Shown piece by piece: positions 1 through 7,496 of a stretch of 10,560 nucleotides of DNA. The notes under the pieces were generated by a model. It was not told the DNA's origin, ran no database searches, and saw nothing but the letters and a program-made list of their open reading frames with translations. Both the position numbers and the translations under genes were made by a program. This DNA is from JAXDLH01 sp034666705 (GTDB lineage Bacteria > Chloroflexota > UBA6077 > SHYK01). Numbering within the stretch: position 1 is the first letter of the stretch; each line of letters starts with the position of its first letter. The stretch is taken from NCBI GenBank assembly GCA_034666705.1, contig JAXDLH010000026.1:1-10560 (forward strand), given 5' to 3'.

Positions 1-1775
<1,775 letters not shown>

Positions 1776-1899
1776 CGTCTCACTGACCATCCAGATATCG
1801 ATGTCGTAGGTTTGACGTCCATTCGGTCGTACTAAACTCAGGCCAAGGTGAAACTCGCATTCGCACGGGCGTGATTACGCACACGGAAATGCAGTTCAT

Positions 1900-1923
1900 C
1901 CTGGCTTTGGTTTAGAAGCCAGG
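1900..1923 (-). other. perfect 8-bp hairpin between DUF1801 gene and uvrA-like gene
   Basis: CCTGGCTT (1900-1907) and AAGCCAGG (1916-1923) are exact reverse complements around an 8-base loop. No T-tract follows on either strand, so a standard intrinsic terminator is unlikely. A stabilising or attenuating hairpin in the leader of the uvrA-like gene is possible. Its role is not established. Confidence 0.45.
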
Positions 1924-1940
1924 CCGGATCGCTCAGGCCG

Positions 1941-1957
1941 TCCCGCCTGGGGCGGGG
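1941..1957 (-). terminator. GC-rich hairpin just after the DUF1801 gene (weak terminator candidate)
   Basis: CCCGCC (1942-1947) pairs with GGCGGG (1951-1956) over a 3-base loop, with one more G:U pair outside. It sits 21 bases beyond the DUF1801 stop on the transcribed strand. The missing U-tract makes it at best a weak or factor-assisted terminator. Confidence 0.25.
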
Positions 1958-1977
1958 CCCAGTCGCGAGCTCAGCCC

Positions 1978-2454
1978 TCAGCTTACCGCTTTCTTCACGA
2001 GCGCGCCGATCCTTGCCTCCTCGGCGGCGGTCAACTCCATCAACGCGAAGGCGGTCGGCCACATAGCGCCTTCATCGAGGTTCGCCTCATCGCTGAAGCC
2101 GAGCGTCGCGTACCTCGTTTTGAACTTCTGCGCGCTTTGGAAGAAGCAGACGACCTTGCCGTCCTTGGCATACGCAGGCATCCCATACCAGAGTCTCGGC
2201 GAGGGGGCTGGCGCGCTGGCTTTGATGACAGCATGGAGCCGTTCGCCCATGGCGCGATCCGGTTCCGGCATCTCGGCGATCTTCGTGAGCACGGCATCTT
2301 CCCCGTCCGCCTTGTCCGAGCGCGGGCCGCGGCGCGCGGCCGCCTTCAGCTCTCGGACGCGCTCCTTCATCGCGCCTCGTTCCTCGTCCGTGAATCCCTC
2401 GGATGTCTTATCGGTCGCGGTGGTACTCTTGGTGGACTTCTGCGTGTCCTTCAT
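1978..2454 (-). CDS. DUF1801-domain protein
   Basis: A 158-residue soluble protein. The first 60 or so residues are charged and low in complexity: a Lys/Thr/Ser-rich start MKDTQKSTKSTT, then FTDEERGAMKERVRELKAAARR. The rest is a compact domain of the DUF1801 (YdhG-like) type with MPEPDRAMGERLHAVIK, then SPRLWYGMPAYAKDGKVVCF and a C-terminal KKAVS. DUF1801 proteins are small single-domain proteins; some are annotated as iron chaperones, but the biochemical role is unsettled. The start at ATG 2454 is supported by a strong Shine-Dalgarno (GGGAGGAAA, about 6 bases upstream). The frame stays open to 2625, but the extra 57 residues look like translated intergenic DNA. Proteins of this exact style are common in Actinobacteria, which fits the UvrA-like neighbour 188-202 bases downstream and suggests co-transcription. 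Function is unknown. Confidence 0.85.
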   Translation of the reverse strand: MKDTQKSTKSTTATDKTSEGFTDEERGAMKERVRELKAAARRGPRSDKADGEDAVLTKIAEMPEPDRAMGERLHAVIKASAPAPSPRLWYGMPAYAKDGKVVCFFQSAQKFKTRYATLGFSDEANLDEGAMWPTAFALMELTAAEEARIGALVKKAVS

Positions 2455-2673
2455 TGCAGGTTTCCTCCCCGGTGAGTCTTGTTGTGGACGACCCTCATGC
2501 GAGGGAGCCGTCGCGGCGGCGGCTTCTCCGAAACTGCGCGATCGCATCGCCACCCCCGCCGCCACCCGTGGCAGACCTTCGCCGTCGCCGCGCGTTCGCC
2601 GCGGTTCGAGCTTGTCGAGGGTCAAACCTGGGTCAGCCGATGCTCGGCGTCGCGACGCCGCGGCCGGTCATGT

Positions 2674-2709
2674 TCACTCCTGGAAGGCCCAGTGAATGGT
2701 GATGTTCAC
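2674..2709 (-). pseudogene. stub of a VOC/glyoxalase-family gene (first 11 codons)
   Basis: A GTG start at 2709 is preceded by a strong Shine-Dalgarno (GAGGAG, 2716-2721 on the plus strand, spacing 6). It opens an 11-codon frame, MNITIHWAFQE, then TGA. The N-terminus of a common actinobacterial VOC/glyoxalase family, as I recall it, begins M-[ND]-I-T-I-H-x-x-F, so this looks like its 5' remnant. I find no later VOC residues in the 219 bases between this stop and the DUF1801 start, so the body would have been deleted. A leader peptide is an alternative. The similarity is recalled from memory and covers only about nine residues. Confidence 0.4.
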
Positions 2710-2718
2710 CGCGGTCTC

Positions 2719-2738
2719 CTCAAGAATTATGCCTTGAG
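2719..2738. promoter_or_regulatory. perfect inverted repeat CTCAAG-N8-CTTGAG (operator candidate)
   Basis: CTCAAG (2719-2724) and CTTGAG (2733-2738) flank an AT-rich 8-base centre. On the minus strand it directly precedes the Shine-Dalgarno of the VOC stub and follows a TTGACT hexamer. The arms recall half-sites of MerR/SoxR-type operators (SoxR: CCTCAAG/CTTGAGG), but the centre is longer than in SoxR sites. No regulator gene is visible nearby. It could control the DUF1801 and uvrA-like genes downstream. Confidence 0.4.
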
Positions 2739-2760
2739 AAAAAGTCAAAGCACTTCACAT

Positions 2761-3075
2761 GCGAGGTCCGGCTCGGGGACCGGCGCTTCTCGATTCCTGA
2801 TCGGTCTGGTCACCTGTTTCGCCACGCAGGACGGCATCGCCGCCGTCGCGCGCTGACAAGCCCGCGGCAATGCCATGGGAGACTTCCTCCGGCTCGGTCG
2901 CCGTCAGATGACGGACGCTTCTGCGCGGCGGTGTCGCGCGCACGTCCCCGCTTCATGCGAGGAACGCTCGCACGCGCGACGGGTGGCAGCATAGAGCACG
3001 ACCGATAAGCCTGCTCGACCCATCCCGCCGCCACCTGACCCACAACTCGTACTCCTGCTCTGTAATGAAGCCCAC
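2761..3075 (-). pseudogene. decayed IS30-type transposase, N-terminal fragment
   Basis: Starting at GTG 3075, behind GGAGG about 5 bases upstream, the frame reads MGFITEQEYELWVRWRRDG, then SRLIGRALCCHPSRVRAFLA, then an in-frame TGA at 2953-2955 (codon 41). It continues as TPPRRSVRHLTATEPEEVS and HGIAAGLSAR. This order (a helix-turn-helix-like start, a PPRR-x-x-RHL linker, an E-R/P-E-E-[IV]-S-x-G-[IL]-A-A-G helix) matches the N-terminus of actinobacterial IS30-family transposases as I know them. After GLSAR the expected A-I-A-x-x-L-x-x-x-x-STISREI helix is only visible as scrambled pieces in other frames (for example ACCGATCAGGAATCGAG on the coding strand), so at least one frameshift is present. 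The DDE catalytic domain and terminal repeats are absent. This is a relic, not an active element. The longer open frame at 2810-3115 is a different frame without family resemblance. Confidence 0.55.
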
Positions 3076-3138
3076 GCCCACCTCCAGTCATCATCCTATC
3101 CAACAGGTGGTGCATTGATCGGTGGAGACCCTTTGCGT

Positions 3139-4065
3139 TTAGCGGCCGGCGGCAACGCCGTGCTCGCGGAATTCCCGCGAGGCGTGGATCAACTGCTGGA
3201 GCGCATCCAGCACCGCCACATCGGCGGGGGTTTCCGGCAACTCTGCATCAGGTGCTGGCGTGGCGGGAATCGGCCTCGACTCGATGACGGGATCCGCGGG
3301 CGGGACGGCCCAGCGACGGGGGTAGAACCACCCACGCCGTTCGGGAAGATACTGGGGCTCGGTCACCTGCGAGGCCAGGGACGGCTCGGTACCGAGCTGG
3401 ACGACCCACGCGAGGCTGTGCTCGTCGTCGATCGGGACCCACAGGTGCGCCGCGGCGATCCCTCCGGTCGCTGCGCGCCGGATGAGCGCGCACGGCATCT
3501 GGAACTCCAGACTCGTCCCTTCGGTCATCGCGGCACGAATCTCCGCCTCGATCGCGCGATACCACCGCACGTGGTGCACGCTCAGGGACGCACGTCGCGC
3601 ACCGCCAGTCAGCCACGTTGGCTCGGCGAGCTCGGGTACTGGCTCCCCTGAGCGTGCACCCATGAACGCGAAGACGATGCCCTCGGACTCGATGCACGGA
3701 TACGCGGGAAGCCGGAACGAGCGATTGAACATCTCTTCCCAGTAGACACCGCCGCCGTAGATGCAGCGGCCATTCCGGTCGAACTTCCAGCCATGGAGGC
3801 CGCAGAACAGGCCATCCTCCTCATTGGCGGCCTGCGCCATTGGGGCACTCGCATGCGCGCACCAGGCGCCGAGGAGACCCACCTGACCGCCTGGCTCGCG
3901 GTATACGACGAGCTCCTCGCCGAGCAGGCGGACCTGTGTCGGCTGCTCCCCGGGCGCCAGCTCGGCGCTCTCGATCACGGGCAGCCAGGACTGGCGGAGG
4001 TAAGTCCCCATGATCGTGGCTGGACCGACCCGGTTCAGTAGCTGGGTCTCTTTGATCGTCAGCAT
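3139..4065 (-). CDS. Rieske [2Fe-2S] protein, truncated ring-hydroxylating-oxygenase type
   Basis: A 308-residue protein whose N-terminal half matches the Rieske domain of phthalate-4,5-dioxygenase-like oxygenase subunits. It opens with MLTIKETQLLNRVGP and an LRQSWLPV segment. The cluster ligands are C69-A-H71 and C88-G-L-H91 in C-x-H-x16-C-x2-H, followed by GWKFDRNGRC. The C-terminal half keeps a family-like HLWVPIDDEHSLAW stretch. Where the mononuclear-iron site should lie (D/E-x3-D-x2-H-x4-H) the sequence reads WYRAIEAEIRAAMTEGTS and has no H-x4-H. Related oxygenase subunits are about 420-450 residues, so roughly 100 residues are missing, probably including this site. It may therefore carry electrons or bind something without oxygenating. 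The start ATG 4065 lies 12 bases after the glgA stop with no clear Shine-Dalgarno, which suggests translational coupling. The substrate is unknown. Confidence 0.85.
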   Translation of the reverse strand: MLTIKETQLLNRVGPATIMGTYLRQSWLPVIESAELAPGEQPTQVRLLGEELVVYREPGGQVGLLGAWCAHASAPMAQAANEEDGLFCGLHGWKFDRNGRCIYGGGVYWEEMFNRSFRLPAYPCIESEGIVFAFMGARSGEPVPELAEPTWLTGGARRASLSVHHVRWYRAIEAEIRAAMTEGTSLEFQMPCALIRRAATGGIAAAHLWVPIDDEHSLAWVVQLGTEPSLASQVTEPQYLPERRGWFYPRRWAVPPADPVIESRPIPATPAPDAELPETPADVAVLDALQQLIHASREFREHGVAAGR

Positions 4066-4077
4066 GATGATGCGATG

Positions 4078-5547
4078 TTATGAGCCTGCGGCGGCCGGCT
4101 GCGCCCGATGCACCCGCTCAGCCTCCTGGTAAACCTCGACGTAGCGTCGCGCCGATGCGCCCCACGACACGTCCTGCCGCATCCCTTGCAGTTGAATCTC
4201 ACGCCAGCGGTCCGCCTCGCGATACACCTCGAATGCCCGGCTCAACGCCACCACCAGGGAGACCGAGTGGTAGCGCCGGAAGACGAACCCGGTGCCTCGG
4301 CCGGTGCTCGGCTGATAGTCGAGCACGGTGTCGGCAAGACCGCCCGTAGACCGCACGACCGGCACGGTCCCATAGCGCAGCGAGATGAGCTGGCCGAGCC
4401 CGCACGGCTCGAACCGCGACGGCATGAGGAACATGTCGGAGCCAGCATAGATGCGCTGGGCGAGCGCCGCGTCGAACGTGAGGTACACCGCGAGTTGGCG
4501 GCGATTGCGCGAGGAGAGTTGGCGGAGCATCTCGTGGTAGCGCTCCTCGCCCGTACCGAGGATCACGACCTGCAAGTCCACCTCGGCCAGGAGCGGCTCC
4601 AGGACCTCGGCGATGAGGTCGAAGCCCTTCTGGTCGACGAGCCGCCCGATCAGTCCGATGAGGGGTCGCCGCGGGCCGACATCGAAACCGGCTTCCTGCT
4701 GCAACGCTAACTTGCACGCTTCTTTGCCGGCGAGGTCGTCGACCGAGTAATGCTGCGCGATCAAGGGGTCCGTTGCGGGATTGAACACCTCGTAGTCAAT
4801 ACCATTGAGGATGCCGGTGAGGTAGTGGATTCGGCTGGTCAGCAGCCCCTCGAGCCCCTCGCCAAACTCCGGCGTCGTGATCTCCTGGGCGTACCGCTCG
4901 CTCACGGTCGTGATCCAGTCGGCATCATGAATGCCCTGGCTCAGCAGGTCGACGCTGCCATCCGGTCCCCGATGCATCAGGCTCGCATCGAGCCACTGCG
5001 GGAATGCAGTTGGGTCTACGTCGCCCTGGTACGCCAGATTGTGAATCGTGAGGATCGAAGCTGCCTGGCGCACCGTCGTCGGCAGGTCGGATCGGTGGTG
5101 CAGCCAGTGCGGGATCACGGCCGTATGCCAGTCGTTGCAATGGATCACGTCCGGCGCCCACCCGAGCAGCTCCGTGGCTTCCAGGACCGCTCTGCAGAAA
5201 TAGAGAAAACGCTCGATGTCGTCGGGGAAACCGTAGATCCCCGGGCGATCGAAGTAGTGGGGACACTCCACGAAGTAGACCGGCACAGGCCCAGCCATCG
5301 CCTCGGCGAGCGTGGCGGGCTGATCGCTGCCCGGCACCTCGAACGCCGCGCCACCTGCAGCCTCCCGGATGCCGAACTTCTGCCCGTCGATCGGCGCATA
5401 GCGGGGCATGATCACGCGCACGTCGTGGCCCAGAGCATGCAACTCCTTCGGCAGGGCGCCGGCCACGTCGGCGAGCCCACCGACCTTGGCAAAGGGGGCG
5501 ACCTCAGCCGCCACGAAGAGGATCTTCAGCTTGTCTGGATCGGACAC
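4078..5547 (-). CDS. glgA: glycogen synthase (ADP-glucose type)
   Basis: GT5-family glycogen synthase of 489 residues. It transfers glucose from ADP-glucose to the non-reducing end of an alpha-1,4-glucan in the cytoplasm. Visible landmarks are KILFVAAEVAPFAKVGGLADV with the substrate-binding K21-V-G-G, HCNDWHT (136-142), NGIDYEVFNPATD (248-260), GRLVDQKGFDL (301-311), EPCGL (380-384, with the conserved Glu) and STGGLADTV (400-408). The length is usual for bacterial GlgA. The frame opens at GTG 5565, but GTG 5547 is preferred because AAGGAG lies about 9 bases before it, while no Shine-Dalgarno precedes 5565. The gene follows the GH57 branching enzyme after 115 bases and is followed by the Rieske gene after 12. 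Supply of ADP-glucose by glgC at the head of the cluster supports the sugar-nucleotide choice. Confidence 0.96.
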   Translation of the reverse strand: MSDPDKLKILFVAAEVAPFAKVGGLADVAGALPKELHALGHDVRVIMPRYAPIDGQKFGIREAAGGAAFEVPGSDQPATLAEAMAGPVPVYFVECPHYFDRPGIYGFPDDIERFLYFCRAVLEATELLGWAPDVIHCNDWHTAVIPHWLHHRSDLPTTVRQAASILTIHNLAYQGDVDPTAFPQWLDASLMHRGPDGSVDLLSQGIHDADWITTVSERYAQEITTPEFGEGLEGLLTSRIHYLTGILNGIDYEVFNPATDPLIAQHYSVDDLAGKEACKLALQQEAGFDVGPRRPLIGLIGRLVDQKGFDLIAEVLEPLLAEVDLQVVILGTGEERYHEMLRQLSSRNRRQLAVYLTFDAALAQRIYAGSDMFLMPSRFEPCGLGQLISLRYGTVPVVRSTGGLADTVLDYQPSTGRGTGFVFRRYHSVSLVVALSRAFEVYREADRWREIQLQGMRQDVSWGASARRYVEVYQEAERVHRAQPAAAGS

Positions 5548-5585
5548 CGAGCGAGTCTCCTTCACGCGTAATCGGGCCTGACGCC

Positions 5586-5600
5586 GCGGCAGTATGCCGC
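5586..5600 (-). other. perfect hairpin in the glgA leader, with an overlapping alternative pairing
   Basis: GCGGCA (5586-5591) pairs with TGCCGC (5595-5600) over three bases. The same left arm lies within CGCCGCG (5582-5588), which is the exact complement of CGCGGCG (5609-5615), so two mutually exclusive hairpins are possible about 40-70 bases before the glgA start. A switch is conceivable, but high GC content makes such pairings easy to find by chance. Confidence 0.3.
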
Positions 5601-5640
5601 ATCGTTTACGCGGCGACTGGATGCTTTGACGAGCTCAGGA

Positions 5641-5658
5641 CGAGCGGCGTGTCGCTCG
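5641..5658 (-). terminator. hairpin just after the GH57 branching-enzyme gene
   Basis: CGAGCG (5641-5646) and CGCTCG (5653-5658) pair perfectly over six bases, within 5 bases of the GH57 stop codon on the transcribed strand. No U-run follows, so it may protect the 3' end or reduce read-through into glgA rather than stop transcription. Confidence 0.3.
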
Positions 5659-5662
5659 CACC

Positions 5663-7381
5663 CTACGCGATCTGGCTCCGCCAGGTCGGGAGCGCCGCTT
5701 GCCCCTCTTCGCGCGACCGGAATAGCCGGTAGTCGACGTCGGCGAAGAGGCGGTCCCGCTCGTACAGATTCGCAGCGAGCTCGCGGGCGTGCGTCTCGAT
5801 CGGCCCCGTGCTCAACGCATCGGCGAGCTGCTCGAAGCGATGCACATGTTGTTGGAAGCGCGTGATCGCGTACTCGCCCGCCTGGCCGGTCGACACCAGG
5901 AAGGGCCAGTCGCTGCTCTGGAGGAGCAACGCTTCACGCGCCGCCTGGCGCAGCACCTCGAGCGTTGCGCCGCTCGCTCCCTCGTGCTGGGCGACGAGCG
6001 CCTCCATGCGCCGCTCGTGCGCGTGGATGATGGGCCACATCCATTCGGTATCGACGTTGAGCCAGGTGAAGTGACCTCCACCCTGACCCCACGAGCTCTC
6101 CGGCAGCTCGAGGACCTCTTCTGGCGGGTGCTGCTGGATGAACAGGCTGGCAGTCGTCAGGTCAACCACCTCGCTCTGCGCGAGCCGGGTCAGCACCTGC
6201 CGGATCCAGTCGATCCCCTCGAACCACCAGTGGCCGAACAGCTCGGTGTCGTAGGCGGAGCTCACGATCCCGTAGCGGCCGGTCGTCGAATGGTAGGTCG
6301 TGACCATCTCCTCGACGAGCTCGGCGAAGTGGCGGGCATGCTCAGCCACCGCCTCGCTCGCCCGATCAGGCTCCCAGGGCGATTTCTGGCCGATATCGAC
6401 GCCGCGGCCACTGATCCGCCAGTAGTTCAAGCCAGAGGTCCCATCCTTGCGGTGGAACTCGCGGTAGCGGAAGTCGCCAGGGTACCCGTGCTCGCCGGAC
6501 CACACCTGGAGTCCCGTCCGGTTGTTGCGGGCGATCACGGCGACGTCGACGCCAGATACCCAGTAGGGCTCGAAGGTCGTGCGAAGGGTTGGCTCACGGT
6601 ACGTCGGCAGCGGCGCCACGTAGCGGCGCGCGATCTCACCGTATGGGCCGACGGCGTCGCCGGCAGCTTTGCCGACCGGCCGGCCCCCTTCGACGGTGTG
6701 CGTCTCGCTGAAGAACACCTGGAGCCCTTGCTCGGCCAGGAACCGCTCGATCCCGGGCCGCTCGTGCGTGCCATCCTGATCCTCCGCATAGTACCCCGGG
6801 CGATAGGCGCACTCGGGCAACCAGATCGCCTTCGGCCGGCGGCCGAATACCCGCTCGTAGGACTGCACGCCGACGCCGACCTGGGCCGCAATCGTCGAGT
6901 CGCGCGACATCAACGGCAGATAGCCGTGCGTCGCCCCCGAGGTCGCGATCTCGATGTGGCCGGAGTCCTGCAGGCTCTTGAAGCCGCCCACGATGTCGGA
7001 CCCGAACCGATCGCGATACGCAGCCAGCACGTCTCCGTAGAAGCCCTGATAGAACTCGGCATTCGCGGCGAGCTGCAGCTCACCGGCGGCGCGGAACCGC
7101 GGCACGTCGGTCTCGGCGGCGGCCAACCGCTTCGAGACGTACTCCACGAAATGCTCATTGACGAGTGGATCTCGGAGCTGCTCCACGAGGACCGGCGTCA
7201 AGCCAATGGTCAGGTGGAACGGGACGCCCTGTTCGCGCAGGTCGGTGAGCGCCATCAGGAGCGGGACGTACGTCTCGGATGCCGCCTCATGAATCCACTC
7301 CTCGCCGTGCGGCCAGCGCCCGGCCTGCCGGCAATACGGCAGATGGGAGTGGAGAACAAACGTAAATGCGCCTTGTTTCAT
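5663..7381 (-). CDS. GH57 1,4-alpha-glucan branching enzyme
   Basis: A 572-residue cytoplasmic enzyme that cuts an alpha-1,4 chain and rejoins it by an alpha-1,6 bond, creating branches in glycogen. The five GH57 motifs are present in order: HSHLPY (11-16), GATHGYLPL (149-157), WLPECAYRPG with nucleophile E190, the AYDTELFGHWWFEG block with acid/base D378, and WGQGGGHFTWLNVDTEW (431-447), a block typical of the branching-enzyme subgroup. The length compares with about 520 residues in the Thermus enzyme and about 670 in Thermococcus TK1436, which has an extra C-terminal part. ATG 7381 is supported by GAGGG six to seven bases upstream. It lies between glgC and glgA and takes the place of a GH13-type GlgB, none of which is seen in the window. 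The activity assignment rests on motif similarity to characterised members; a GH57 amylase is the less likely alternative. Confidence 0.94.
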   Translation of the reverse strand: MKQGAFTFVLHSHLPYCRQAGRWPHGEEWIHEAASETYVPLLMALTDLREQGVPFHLTIGLTPVLVEQLRDPLVNEHFVEYVSKRLAAAETDVPRFRAAGELQLAANAEFYQGFYGDVLAAYRDRFGSDIVGGFKSLQDSGHIEIATSGATHGYLPLMSRDSTIAAQVGVGVQSYERVFGRRPKAIWLPECAYRPGYYAEDQDGTHERPGIERFLAEQGLQVFFSETHTVEGGRPVGKAAGDAVGPYGEIARRYVAPLPTYREPTLRTTFEPYWVSGVDVAVIARNNRTGLQVWSGEHGYPGDFRYREFHRKDGTSGLNYWRISGRGVDIGQKSPWEPDRASEAVAEHARHFAELVEEMVTTYHSTTGRYGIVSSAYDTELFGHWWFEGIDWIRQVLTRLAQSEVVDLTTASLFIQQHPPEEVLELPESSWGQGGGHFTWLNVDTEWMWPIIHAHERRMEALVAQHEGASGATLEVLRQAAREALLLQSSDWPFLVSTGQAGEYAITRFQQHVHRFEQLADALSTGPIETHARELAANLYERDRLFADVDYRLFRSREEGQAALPTWRSQIA

Positions 7382-7403
7382 CGCTATCCCTCAGAAACTA
7401 CTC

Positions 7404-7438
7404 ACACATTCTTTCACAGCCGCAAGGCATAGTGTCAA
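7404..7438 (-). promoter_or_regulatory. possible promoter for the GH57 gene (perfect -35, poor -10)
   Basis: A perfect TTGACA lies at 7438-7433 on the minus strand, in the spacer after glgC. At 17-18 bases downstream there is only GAAAGA/AAAGAA, a poor -10. It could be an internal promoter of the glg cluster or a chance match. Confidence 0.25.
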
Positions 7439-7441
7439 CCG

Positions 7442-7461
7442 GCGACGCTTGCAGGCGTCGC
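7442..7461 (-). terminator. perfect 7-bp hairpin after glgC
   Basis: GCGACGC (7442-7448) and GCGTCGC (7455-7461) are exact complements over a 6-base loop, 36 bases past the glgC stop. No U-tract follows, so partial termination or mRNA end protection is more likely than full termination. The distal part of the cluster continues on the same strand. Confidence 0.4.
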
Positions 7462-7496
7462 TGTGGTGACAGATAAGCGCCTAGCTCAGACGCTTC

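Larger units (their letters stand above)
2455..3138. other. gene-poor interval with eroded sequences
   Basis: No intact gene is supported between the DUF1801 start and the Rieske stop. The interval holds the VOC-like stub, the CTCAAG/CTTGAG repeat and the IS30-type relic listed separately. At about 2604-2623 there is also a GTTCGAGCTTGTCGAGGG stretch resembling a short motif scattered in many bacterial genomes. The last 63 bases before the Rieske stop show no clear terminator. Confidence 0.6.

Noticed and set aside
2455..2625. N-terminal extension of the DUF1801 protein to ATG 2625
   Set aside because: A strong Shine-Dalgarno sits directly before ATG 2454, and the extension is low-complexity and unlike the family.
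2810..3115. 101-codon minus-strand open frame as a gene
   Set aside because: The neighbouring frame, though interrupted, matches the N-terminus of IS30-type transposases. This one has no resemblance to anything and lacks a better ribosome site.
5789..7432. 547-codon plus-strand open frame opposite the GH57 gene
   Set aside because: The minus strand carries all five GH57 motifs. The plus frame has no recognisable domain and no ribosome-binding site.
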